DNA from: Burkholderiaceae bacterium
Lineage (GTDB): Bacteria > Pseudomonadota > Gammaproteobacteria > Burkholderiales > Burkholderiaceae_C
Assembly: GCA_031256305.1 (NCBI GenBank)
Contig: JAIRQU010000250.1
Coordinates: 1-6,118, forward strand
Reading direction: 5' to 3'
DNA: 6,118 bases
Position 1 is the stretch's first letter, and each line of letters starts with the position of its first letter. Shown one piece after another: positions 1 to 6,118 of this stretch. The notes below the pieces were generated by a model. It did no database searches and was not told the origin of the DNA. It saw nothing but the letters and a program-made list of their open reading frames with translations. Both the position numbers and the translations under genes were made by a program.

Positions 1-885
1 CACGCCCGTGGTATTGCCCGCGATGCCGATGTCGCCGTTGCCGTACGTCCACTGGGCGCCATAGGACTGGTCGATGACCGCGGTGGTCGAAATCGTCTTT
101 GTCGTCGTAGTACCTGGCAATTGCCCGTTGTTGAATACCGTGACCGTGCCGGTGGCCGGATCAATCCGGTAAACCGTTACCGTGCCATTGCCAGCGCCAT
201 AAACCGACCACAGATACCCTTGGCTGAAAGTCAGGTCCGCCGTATTGGGCACGGCCTGGCTCAGGGTTTGAGACGTAGCCGTCATGGTGTTGATGTTGAC
301 CTCATAGAGAAGCGTGGTGTACGGCGTTGAGTTGCTGCCTGCACGCACGAACAGAATGTCCGTGCAATCGGCCAATGTGCATGTGTCGTCGCCGAAAGCG
401 CCCGCGTTCAGGCTGCCGTTGTTGGCCGCGGTTACGATACCGCCCCCGGTTACCGCGCCGAGGACCTGCACCACGCCATTCTGGCCGATCCTGACCAGGT
501 TATTGGTGCCTGTCTGAAAGCCGTAGAGGTACATGTCCGACGGGTGAAAACCTACGGCGTTGTACTGAATTGAAGATGCGTTGGGAGAAGGAGTGAACGT
601 AGTCGTCCCATCCCCCGCCGTCACGGCGGTGTAGAGCATACTGTCCGTGTAGGCGCCGCTTTTATTGGTGTCGTAGCCTTGCGTAATAAAGACGATTCCC
701 TCGCCGGTTGGAAAAGGAAGAACCTCGGCGGTTGGCGCTGGCAGAGATTGCGCGCTGGCTGACCCTGCGCTCAACAACCCAGCCGCAAGCACCCCGGCAG
801 CAGTCAGTAAAGCCCGCAACCGCAGCCTGGCAAGCTGCCATCGCAACCGGGCGGGAAGAAAAGACATGCCTCTTTTGCCAACCAT
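1..885 (-). CDS. Secreted beta-rich surface-type protein (DUF6923-like), C-terminus outside window
   Basis: The frame is open from an ATG at 885 to the window edge: 295 codons, no stop, so the gene is 3'-truncated here. The start is supported by GAGG at 894-897, 8 bases upstream; an in-frame ATG at 867 has its purine stretch too close. Residues 1-45 form a signal peptide: arginine-rich n-region (about 11-24), hydrophobic core LLTAAGVLAAGLL (26-38), and AxA cleavage site (A43-S44-A45 before Q46). The protein should therefore be exported by Sec. The mature part is rich in Thr, Gly, Asn and aromatic residues. It has 'GFHPSDMYLYGFQTGTNNLV' (112-131) and, further on, 'GYLWSVYG' plus 'YRIDPATGTVTVF' (239-251), typical of propeller-like DUF6923 proteins, which often precede DUF11 or sorting domains. 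C169 and C174 could pair. Family assignment is by pattern memory; the function is unknown, perhaps surface or adhesin-like. It is a separate transcription unit from corC. Confidence 0.8.
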   Translation of the reverse strand, partial: MVGKRGMSFLPARLRWQLARLRLRALLTAAGVLAAGLLSAGSASAQSLPAPTAEVLPFPTGEGIVFITQGYDTNKSGAYTDSMLYTAVTAGDGTTTFTPSPNASSIQYNAVGFHPSDMYLYGFQTGTNNLVRIGQNGVVQVLGAVTGGGIVTAANNGSLNAGAFGDDTCTLADCTDILFVRAGSNSTPYTTLLYEVNINTMTATSQTLSQAVPNTADLTFSQGYLWSVYGAGNGTVTVYRIDPATGTVTVFNNGQLPGTTTTKTISTTAVIDQSYGAQWTYGNGDIGIAGNTTGV

Positions 886-893
886 GATCCATA

Positions 894-897
894 CCTC
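894..897 (-). promoter_or_regulatory. Ribosome binding site deciding the 885 start
   Basis: GAGG (within ACGAGG) on the minus strand, followed by 8 bases and the ATG at 885. A second ATG at 892, in another frame, is too close to use this site and opens only a 76-codon frame with no signal of its own. Confidence 0.6.
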
Positions 898-918
898 GTC
901 TTAAAAGCGATGAGGCAC

Positions 919-924
919 AGTATA
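919..924 (-). promoter_or_regulatory. Candidate -10 box of the secreted-protein gene
   Basis: The minus strand reads TATACT here, five of six matches to TATAAT, inside an AT-rich stretch just upstream of the 885 start. Transcription would begin near 912 and leave a leader of about 27 bases that includes the GAGG ribosome site. The -35 position about 17 bases upstream (942-947, CAGTTT) is poor, so an activator may be needed or the call may be wrong. Confidence 0.4.
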
Positions 925-1307
925 GACAAAAATCAAAAACAAAACTGTGAATTATTACCGGTTGAGAAGTTTGATGGATTCACGAAGTTAAGGAGCCGTT
1001 TGAGCCTGTCCGGCAGCATGACTTAAAGCCGATATGACAACAAGGACATTATCTGCATTCCATTCTTATAAATAACATCATTCTTCTTCGAGTTAATAAC
1101 ATTTTGTTACAAATTACCCATCGCCATTTCAGCCCTCTGCGCAGCAAATGACATCCGCCAGGCCGCGCGGCTGGTCTGTTCGCGGCGTGGCGTAAAGGCA
1201 ATACTGGACAGATTCCAGACGCTGCGCGCCGGGCCGCGGCTGGCGTTGTTGGAACGAGAGTCTTTCTCGCCCCTGGTAAAACAGGCTTGCGCCTTACCGT
1301 ACCGCCC

Positions 1308-2207
1308 TTAACGCGGCGCGCCGGTATCGGCTGTCCGCGTGACCTTGAACCAGCGCACCGCGCCGCCCTTGGTCAGCAGTACCTGAAACTGCAAGCCGCC
1401 CAGGCCGATGCGCTCGCCGCGCTGAGGTACGTGGCCCGTTTCGTGCGCGATCAGCCCGCCGATGGTGTCGAACGCCACGGCCAGATCGCTGTCGTCCGGC
1501 GCCGCGGCCAGTTGCGCGCCAAAAGCTTCGTTGACGCGCTCCAGCGGCGTGTCCCCGGCCACGCGCCAGGTGTCGTCGGCCAGCGCGAAGATGTCGCCGC
1601 CCCCGGCCTCGCCGTCGTCGAACTCGTCCTCGATTTCGCCGACGATTTCTTCGAGCACGTCTTCGATGGTGATCAGCCCTGCCGTGCGCCCGAATTCATC
1701 GACCACCATCGCCAGATGGTTGCGGTTGAGGCGAAACGTGCGCAGCAGATCGTTGAGGCTTTTGCTTTCGGGCACGAACACGGCCGGGCGCAGCAGCGTG
1801 CGCAGGTTCAGTTCGGGCGCGCGCTGCAACTTGAGCAGATCCTTGGCCAGCAGAATGCCGATGATGTTTTCGCGCTCGCCCTGATAGACCGGAAAGCGCG
1901 AATGCGCCGTGGTGATGATCTGGTAGAGCAGTTCGTCATACGGCGCGTCGATGTCGAGCAAATCCATGCGCGGCGCGGCCACCATCGCGTCGCCGGCGGT
2001 CATGTCCGCCAGGCGCAGCACGCCTTCGAGCATGACGCGGCTTTCGGCGTCGATGACGGCGTTGTCCTCGGCCTCGGCCAGCGTCTCGATCAGCTCGTCG
2101 GTGGAATCCGGGCCGGGATGGATGAACTCGGCGATCTTCTGGAACAAGCCACGCTTGTCTTCGCGCCCGGCATGGCGCTCACCGTGGGACGGGCGTGGGT
2201 CTGACAC
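1308..2207 (-). CDS. corC: CorC/YbeX-type CBS-pair protein, magnesium/cobalt efflux auxiliary
   Basis: 299 residues from GTG at 2207 to TAA at 1310-1308; E. coli CorC is about the same length. The order is that of soluble CorC: N-terminal segment with 'GLFQKIAEF' (20-28), first CBS motif (about 70-130, with 'APRMDLLDI' and 'AHSRFPVY'), second CBS motif (about 137-195, with 'DEFGRTAGLITIEDVLEEIV'), an acidic linker (190-200), then the CorC_HlyC domain (about 208-292, with 'VNEAF' and 'DTIGGLI'). There is no DUF21 membrane domain, so it is cytoplasmic. CBS pairs in this family bind adenine nucleotides. CorC is classically tied to CorA-dependent Mg/Co efflux, though its exact mechanism is unsettled. 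A TTG at 2237 would extend the frame by 10 residues, but it falls inside a candidate -10 box and the extension does not look like CorC. The GTG has no clear Shine-Dalgarno. Usual neighbours ybeY (upstream) and lnt (downstream) are absent here. Confidence 0.93.
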   Translation of the reverse strand: MSDPRPSHGERHAGREDKRGLFQKIAEFIHPGPDSTDELIETLAEAEDNAVIDAESRVMLEGVLRLADMTAGDAMVAAPRMDLLDIDAPYDELLYQIITTAHSRFPVYQGERENIIGILLAKDLLKLQRAPELNLRTLLRPAVFVPESKSLNDLLRTFRLNRNHLAMVVDEFGRTAGLITIEDVLEEIVGEIEDEFDDGEAGGGDIFALADDTWRVAGDTPLERVNEAFGAQLAAAPDDSDLAVAFDTIGGLIAHETGHVPQRGERIGLGGLQFQVLLTKGGAVRWFKVTRTADTGAPR

Positions 2208-2236
2208 GTATGTGCAAAACAGTGGCGATAGGCGCA

Positions 2237-2265
2237 AGGATAGCCGATGCGGGCCGCCTGCTCAA
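2237..2265 (-). promoter_or_regulatory. Candidate sigma-70 promoter of corC
   Basis: On the minus strand TTGAGC (-35, 2265-2260) and TATCCT (-10, 2242-2237) are separated by exactly 17 bases. Each matches consensus at four of six positions. The -35 begins directly after the dppA stop codon. Transcription would start near 2230, about 23 bases before the corC GTG, which excludes the TTG at 2237 as a start from this promoter. Inferred from motif and spacing only. Confidence 0.4.
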
Positions 2266-3090
2266 TTAACGCAGCATGAACGACATGGCTGATAGCGTGT
2301 TGAGCACCCGCACGATTGATTGCATGGTGTCCGCGCGAAAGCGCAGCGCACAGACGCTCATCCGCTCCAAACCGGGTAACTGGGAAAACAAATCGGCCAG
2401 CCCCGGCGTTTGCGCGGTCAACTCACATTCAAGCGGCCCGGTGATGGTGAAAGGCCGCAAATCGGGTATCCTGGACATGGCAGTCTGGGCGGCCTGCTGA
2501 ATTTCACGGCATGCGCGCGTGGGCGTCAGGCTGGCGCAGGCCGCATAACCTTGCGCGCATTTGGTTTCCACGCCGATGGCGCCCGGAAACAGGGGCAGCG
2601 TTTCAGCCAGAAACACATCGTCGCCCGATAACAGCGCCACCGGCGCGCCAAATTCTCCGGCCAGCGCGCCGTACAAACCCGCCTCTCCCATTTCCCGGCC
2701 ATTGACGCGAACCCGTCTGAACGCAAAGCTGTTGATGGTGTGGGCCAGTACGCCCGCAGTCTGCGCGCTGGCGTGATAGCCGATCATGCAAACGGCGTCA
2801 CAGCCTTGTTCAACGCCGGCCATCATGCCCAAGGTCCGGGGCTTGCCGGTGATGACGCGCGCGCGCTCATCAATTCGTTCGAGCAGCAAGTTATGAAAAC
2901 TGCCGTGCGCGTCGTTGACGAGCACTTGCGTGGCGCCGCCGGTTAAGGCGCCGCGGATGGCGGCATTGGCCTCATCGGTCATCCACGCGCGCGCACGCTC
3001 ATACTCAGAACAGCCGCCGCGCGTTTGTTCGGGGTGCATAACACCGGCCACGCCTTCAATATCGATGGAAACCAGAATCTTCAAGCTCAT
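2266..3090 (-). CDS. dppA: D-aminopeptidase DppA (M55 family, zinc-dependent)
   Basis: 274 residues, the length I recall for Bacillus subtilis DppA. The start is the ATG at 3090 ('MSLKILVSIDIEGVAGV'); the same frame runs back to 3222, but that stretch is antisense-like sequence inside dmpA. By alignment from memory all key M55 positions are present: zinc ligands D10, E12, H62 (in 'VNDAHG'), H106 (in 'GYHA') and E136 (in 'MGEAGL'), and the catalytic H117. Family members form ring-shaped decamers that remove N-terminal D-residues, for example from D-Ala-D-Ala. No signal peptide is seen, so it should act in the cytoplasm on imported peptides. Its ATG overlaps the dmpA stop as ATGA, implying translational coupling. 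It is the last gene of the transporter-peptidase operon; no terminator is visible before corC. Active-site completeness suggests a working enzyme; the true substrate here is unknown. Confidence 0.93.
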   Translation of the reverse strand: MSLKILVSIDIEGVAGVMHPEQTRGGCSEYERARAWMTDEANAAIRGALTGGATQVLVNDAHGSFHNLLLERIDERARVITGKPRTLGMMAGVEQGCDAVCMIGYHASAQTAGVLAHTINSFAFRRVRVNGREMGEAGLYGALAGEFGAPVALLSGDDVFLAETLPLFPGAIGVETKCAQGYAACASLTPTRACREIQQAAQTAMSRIPDLRPFTITGPLECELTAQTPGLADLFSQLPGLERMSVCALRFRADTMQSIVRVLNTLSAMSFMLR

Positions 3091-4148
3091 TTTCCATTCA
3101 GCAGCATGGGCCATTGGGGCAACGCATCGACAAGCGCCAGGCGCCGATGGCCATCGCGCCCGGTCACGGACACAGCATGCCATAGCGCATGGACAATGGC
3201 TTGCTCGACGGCTTGCGCACAAGCCTCGAATAGCGCATCCATATGGGATTCATGCAGCATGGCCAAGGCCGGCATGGCTTCATGGGCATGGTGCGGAATT
3301 TGATAAGCCGTGCTAAACGCCAGGGCGATGTCGCCGCTGCCATGTCCGTAAGCCGAACCCATGCGCGCCAAAGCCACTGCGGCCCGCTTGGCCAGGCGCG
3401 TGATCTGCCGCGCATCCAGGGGGGCATCGGTAGCGATGATGGTGATGATTGACCCCTTGTCCGGTTCGGCGTGGCCGCTGCCGGCGCTGGCGTGATGCGT
3501 TGAGAGCCATTGCCCCAAGGGCTTTCCGGCCACGCACAGGTTTTCCAGGCGGCCAAAATTGGCCAGTACCAGCGCGCCGCATCCATACCGCCGTCCATCG
3601 CGCAGCACGGCCAGGCGCGATGCCGAACCGATCCCGCCCTTGAGACCAAAACAGGACATGCCGCGCCCCGCGCCGACGCAACCCTGCTCGAAACTGGCCG
3701 TTGCGCTCGCGCACGCTTGCGCGTAGTGCTGCTCTGTCACCGACGCGACCTGGATGTCATTAAGATAACCGTCGTTGCATTCAAACACGAGCGGATTGAG
3801 CGTGGGCCATGCGCGCCCGATTTCCCGATGGCGGCCAATGGCTTGCCGGATTTGCGCCGAGGCCACCGCGCCCACGGCAAAGGTATTGGTCAGGGCTATC
3901 GGCGTTTCCAGCACGCCCAGCTCTCGTACCTGAATAAGTCTAGCGCTTTTGCCGAAACCGTTGATGACGGTTGCGGCAGCGGGCGCTTTGTACAGAAACG
4001 GGTCGCGCTGGTGCGGCAGTACCACGCTAACCCCGGTTTGAATGGCGCCATCGGCCAGCGTGACATGCCCCACGGTAACGCCGGCCACGTCGCTAATGAG
4101 GTCACGCGCTCCAGAAGGCAACGCGCCGATGCGGGGAATGCCGTGCAT
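3087..4148 (-). CDS. dmpA: P1/S58 family aminopeptidase (DmpA/BapA-type, self-processing)
   Basis: 353 residues from ATG at 4148 to TGA at 3089-3087. Family S58 enzymes are N-terminal-nucleophile hydrolases that cleave themselves into alpha and beta chains. They remove L- or D-residues from peptide N-termini (DmpA) or act on beta-peptides (BapA). Recognisable elements: 'ISDVAGVTVGHVT' (18-30), 'ALTNTFAVG' (85-93), 'NDGYLND' (125-131, holding the conserved Tyr), 'LVLANFG' (193-199, conserved Asn197), the nucleophile site 'KGSIITIIATDAPL' (231-244) with predicted cleavage between G232 and S233, and 'GHGSGDIALAFST' (268-280). The usual catalytic features therefore appear intact. There is no signal peptide, so action in the cytoplasm is likely. 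The gene starts 3 bases after the gsiD stop and overlaps dppA by four bases. Whether it prefers D-, L- or beta-residues cannot be read from the sequence. The symbol reflects family homology. Confidence 0.9.
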   Translation of the reverse strand: MHGIPRIGALPSGARDLISDVAGVTVGHVTLADGAIQTGVSVVLPHQRDPFLYKAPAAATVINGFGKSARLIQVRELGVLETPIALTNTFAVGAVASAQIRQAIGRHREIGRAWPTLNPLVFECNDGYLNDIQVASVTEQHYAQACASATASFEQGCVGAGRGMSCFGLKGGIGSASRLAVLRDGRRYGCGALVLANFGRLENLCVAGKPLGQWLSTHHASAGSGHAEPDKGSIITIIATDAPLDARQITRLAKRAAVALARMGSAYGHGSGDIALAFSTAYQIPHHAHEAMPALAMLHESHMDALFEACAQAVEQAIVHALWHAVSVTGRDGHRRLALVDALPQWPMLLNGK

Positions 4149-4151
4149 GAT

Positions 4152-5072
4152 TTAGCGGCCAAGCTTGGGATCAAGCGCGTCACGCAAGCCGTCGCCCAGC
4201 AAATTGAAGGCCAATACGGTCAGAAAGATTGCCAGCGCCGGAAAGATGGCCACATGCGGCGCGAGCATCATGTCGGCGCGCGCGTCGTTGAGCATCGCCC
4301 CCCATTCCGGCGTGGGCGGCTGCGCCCCCATGCCCAGAAAAGACAAGCTGGCCGCCGTGATGATGGAGGTGCCGATCCGCATCGTCGCATACACCACGAT
4401 GGGAGAGATGGTGCCCGGCAAAATGTGGCGAAACACGATAACCCGATTGGACGCGCCGATGCTGCGCATGGCCTCAATATAGGTCATATGCTTGATCGAG
4501 AGCGTGCTTGCGCGCACCAGCCGGGCGAACGCCGGAACGCTAAACACAGCCACCGCAATAATGACATTGAGCATATTGGCGCCCAGCGCCGCGACCACGC
4601 CGATGGCCAACAAAATGCCTGGAAACGCCAGTAACACATCGGAAACGCGCATCGCCAGGCGATCCCACCAGCCTTCGTAGTAACCGGCCAGCAAGCCCAT
4701 GAGCGTACCCGCGAAAGCGCCCAGCGCCACCGACACAAAACCGGCCGCCAGCGAAATGCGAGCGCCCATCAGGATGCGGCTGAACTCGTCGCGGCCAAGA
4801 GCGTCTACGCCCATCCAATGCACCCATGATGGCCCGGCGTTGAGGGCGTCATAGTCGAAATAGTTTTCGGGGTCGAAAGGCGCGATCCACGGCGCGGCCA
4901 GTGCCACCAGCACCAGCGCCAGCACAAACACGCCCGCGCCCAAGGCCACCGGCTGCTGACGGAACTTGCGCCAAAACTCGCGCGCCGGCGTCCGTACACG
5001 ACTCCCAGGCACGGAATTTGCGCGCAACGCGCAAACCGCAGTCGAGAACATGGCGCGGATATCTCTTTTCAT
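4152..5072 (-). CDS. gsiD: GsiD/DppC-type ABC transporter permease (glutathione/peptide import)
   Basis: 306 residues, near the length of E. coli GsiD, and very similar to it as remembered. The ATG at 5072 is chosen because it overlaps the gsiC stop as ATGA; the frame stays open to 5345, but the extra 91 residues are an antisense-like shadow of gsiC. An ATG at 5051 is a second option. The N-terminal OppC-type region has one membrane segment (about 42-64) followed by '[20 protein letters not shown]' (63-82) and '[13 protein letters not shown]' (88-100). The BPD_transp_1 domain follows with several membrane helices (about 105-295). The EAA loop that docks on the ATPase is at about 200-219 (E200-A201, G206, L218-P219). 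The conserved end '[13 protein letters not shown]' closes the protein. It should form a heterodimeric inner-membrane channel with GsiC. Glutathione specificity is by homology only. Confidence 0.92.
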   Translation of the reverse strand: MKRDIRAMFSTAVCALRANSVPGSRVRTPAREFWRKFRQQPVALGAGVFVLALVLVALAAPWIAPFDPENYFDYDALNAGPSWVHWMGVDALGRDEFSRILMGARISLAAGFVSVALGAFAGTLMGLLAGYYEGWWDRLAMRVSDVLLAFPGILLAIGVVAALGANMLNVIIAVAVFSVPAFARLVRASTLSIKHMTYIEAMRSIGASNRVIVFRHILPGTISPIVVYATMRIGTSIITAASLSFLGMGAQPPTPEWGAMLNDARADMMLAPHVAIFPALAIFLTVLAFNLLGDGLRDALDPKLGR

Positions 5073-5989
5073 TGATAGCGGATAGCCGGGTCGATCAGCA
5101 CGTACAGCACATCCACGGCAATGTTGATGACGATGAATTCGAGCGAGAACAACAGAATCAGCCCTTGAATGACCGGGTAATCGCGCATATTCACCGCTTC
5201 GACCAGCAAACTGCCCATGCCCGGCCAGGCAAAGACGGCTTCCACAACGATGGAACCGCCCAGCAGAAATCCGAATTGCAGACCCATCATGGTCACAACC
5301 GGAATCAGCGCGTTGCGCAAGGTGTGCTTGAGGATGACGATCCATTCTGGCAGTCCCTTGGCGCGCGCGGTGCGCACATAGTCTTCCTGCATCACCTCAA
5401 TGAAGGCCGAGCGCGTAAAGCGCGCCATCACCGCCGCCACGCCCGCGCCCAGGGTAATGGAGGGCAGAATGTAGTGTCGCCACGAGCTACCGCCGATGGC
5501 AGGCAGCCAGCCCAATTTCACGGCGAAAATCTGCATGAGCGCCATGCCCAGCGCGAAAGGCGGAAAGGAAATGCCCGAAACCGCCAGCGTCATGCCGATG
5601 GCGTCGGGCGGACGGTTGCGCCAAATGGCCGACACCATGCCCACCGCCAGCCCAAACACCACGGCCCATGCCATGCTGGTTAGCGTCAGGGTCAAGGTAG
5701 GCATGAAGCGGTCGGCAATTTCGCGCGCCACGGGCCGTCTGGTGCGCAGCGATTGCCCCAGGTCGCCGTGCAGCAAGTGATCTACATAGCGCACGAACTG
5801 CGCCGGGAGCGGCTGATCCAGACCGAGCTGATGGCGCACCAGCGCAACCGTGGCCTCGTCCGCGTCAGGGCCGGCGGCCAGCCGCGCCGGATCGCCCGGC
5901 AGCACATGGACAAACAGGAATACGGCAACCGCGACAGCCACCAGAGTCGGTATCGCGCCTGCAAGCCGCTTGATGATATGAATCAGCAT
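5069..5989 (-). CDS. gsiC: GsiC/DppB-type ABC transporter permease (glutathione/peptide import)
   Basis: 306 residues from ATG at 5989, matching the remembered length and start of E. coli GsiC ('MLxxxIKRLxGxIPTL'). The first membrane helix (about 11-31) leads into '[14 protein letters not shown]' (28-41), then the periplasmic segment '[11 protein letters not shown]' (55-65) and '[13 protein letters not shown]' (94-106). The BPD_transp_1 domain carries the EAA loop at about 203-230 ('RTARAKG' 206-212, 'ALIP' 227-230), '[18 protein letters not shown]' (236-253) and the family-typical end 'DPAIRY'. It pairs with GsiD in the inner membrane. An in-frame TTG at 6007 with a better ribosome site (AGAGGG, 6018-6013, spacing 5) would add six residues; the ATG at 5989 has only a weak GGA six bases upstream. 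I chose 5989 on homology. The stop overlaps the gsiD ATG. Confidence 0.92.
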   Translation of the reverse strand: MLIHIIKRLAGAIPTLVAVAVAVFLFVHVLPGDPARLAAGPDADEATVALVRHQLGLDQPLPAQFVRYVDHLLHGDLGQSLRTRRPVAREIADRFMPTLTLTLTSMAWAVVFGLAVGMVSAIWRNRPPDAIGMTLAVSGISFPPFALGMALMQIFAVKLGWLPAIGGSSWRHYILPSITLGAGVAAVMARFTRSAFIEVMQEDYVRTARAKGLPEWIVILKHTLRNALIPVVTMMGLQFGFLLGGSIVVEAVFAWPGMGSLLVEAVNMRDYPVIQGLILLFSLEFIVINIAVDVLYVLIDPAIRYQ

Positions 5990-6048
5990 CGCCAATCCGT
6001 CATGCAAAGCATCCCTCTGATAAGCCGCCAGCTCTGTGCAGGTACACC
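5990..6048 (-). promoter_or_regulatory. gsiB-gsiC spacer with ribosome sites and a possible six-codon mini-ORF
   Basis: Fifty-nine bases between the gsiB-like stop and the gsiC ATG. It contains AGAGGG at 6018-6013, which serves either the TTG at 6007 (spacing 5, gsiC frame) or an ATG at 6003 (spacing 9, another frame). The latter encodes only MTDWRC and stops at 5985-5983, overlapping the gsiC ATG at 5989. No strong hairpin is seen, so the gsi genes are probably on one transcript. Confidence 0.4.
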
Positions 6049-6118
6049 TTATTTCAGGTCAACCTCGTCAAAATTGAACGAACCATCGGGCATGACATCA
6101 AAGCCTGTCAAGTTCTTG
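6049..6118 (-). CDS. gsiB: C-terminal end of probable peptide/glutathione-binding protein (gsiB-like), partial
   Basis: On the minus strand the last 22 codons of a gene enter from the right edge and end at TAA (6051-6049). The visible tail includes '[17 protein letters not shown]', which fits the short beta-strand ending common in family 5 solute-binding proteins (SBP_bac_5), where a 'PDG' turn precedes the last strand. Its place directly before gsiC, with a 59-base gap, is where gsiB sits in gsiABCD operons. In that role it would be periplasmic and deliver substrate to GsiCD. The assignment rests mainly on position; too little sequence is present for a firm family call. Confidence 0.65.
   Translation of the reverse strand, partial: KNLTGFDVMPDGSFNFDEVDLK

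Larger units (their letters stand above)
886..1307. other. Intergenic region between corC and the secreted-protein gene
   Basis: No convincing gene. Positions 901-1140 are AT-rich (about 38% GC by hand count) and contain the candidate promoter of the gene at 885, a direct repeat AATAACAT at 1071-1078 and 1095-1102, and an odd-centred palindrome TTTGT-T-ACAAA at 1103-1113. Positions 1141-1307 return to high GC and are open in more than one frame on both strands, as expected at that composition. No transposon ends, tRNA or strong U-tailed terminator was seen. A small hairpin (1255-1269, 5-bp stem, 5-base loop) lies about 40 bases after the corC stop, but no T-run follows it. Confidence 0.6.

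Noticed and set aside
662..892. 76-codon minus-strand frame starting at 892
   Set aside because: It is out of frame with the 295-codon secreted-protein frame, which has a signal peptide, a well-spaced ribosome site and no stop.
1255..1269. Hairpin after corC as a terminator
   Set aside because: Stem of only five base pairs with no T-run after it; too weak to call.
1287..2204. 305-codon plus-strand open frame opposite corC
   Set aside because: Antisense shadow of a well-conserved CBS/CorC gene; composition is Arg/Gln/Ala-rich with no recognisable domain or ribosome site.
2208..2265. Terminator between dppA and corC
   Set aside because: The GC-rich inverted sequence there has almost no loop and no T-run.
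3091..3222. N-terminal extension of dppA
   Set aside because: Adds 44 Cys/Arg-rich residues inside dmpA; the family start and the ATGA overlap both favour 3090.
3510..4634. 374-codon plus-strand open frame
   Set aside because: Runs opposite dmpA and gsiD, both clearly recognised; its product is His/Arg/Gln-rich low-complexity antisense sequence.
5073..5345. N-terminal extension of gsiD
   Set aside because: Adds 91 residues fully inside gsiC; homology and the ATGA overlap favour 5072.
4901..5683. 260-codon plus-strand open frame
   Set aside because: Opposite gsiD and gsiC; His/Arg/Gln-rich shadow without a recognisable fold.

Overview
All supported genes read on the minus strand. High GC, the gene content and close resemblance (from memory) to known proteins suggest a betaproteobacterium of the Burkholderiales, probably Alcaligenaceae/Bordetella-like. 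The family is an inference; proteobacterial origin is much firmer.

In transcription order (right to left) the window holds: the last 22 codons of an extracytoplasmic peptide-binding protein (gsiB-like, 6118-6049); two inner-membrane permeases of a GsiC/GsiD-type glutathione/peptide ABC importer (5989-5069 and 5072-4152); a DmpA/BapA-type self-processing aminopeptidase (family S58, 4148-3087); and a DppA-type zinc D-aminopeptidase (family M55, 3090-2266). The last four are joined by ATGA stop/start overlaps or a 3-base gap, so they form one tightly coupled operon. The logic is uptake of a small peptide or peptide-like compound followed by cytoplasmic hydrolysis by two unrelated aminopeptidases that accept D- or non-standard residues. 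The ATPase (gsiA) and most of gsiB would lie to the right, outside the window.

Next on the same strand, 58 bases after dppA, is corC (2207-1308), a soluble CBS-pair protein linked to Mg/Co efflux. A candidate sigma-70 promoter starts directly after the dppA stop codon. The usual corC neighbours ybeY and lnt are not beside it.

Beyond corC lies a 422-base non-coding stretch (886-1307). Its left part is AT-rich (about 38% GC over 901-1140 by hand count). It carries a likely promoter for a separate gene that starts at 885 and runs off the left edge: a secreted protein with a clear signal peptide and a repetitive, beta-rich body resembling DUF6923-type surface proteins. I see no tRNA, rRNA, CRISPR array, insertion sequence or convincing terminator. 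The most interesting feature is the coupling of two D-type aminopeptidases to a GsiCD transporter, which questions a simple 'glutathione importer' label.
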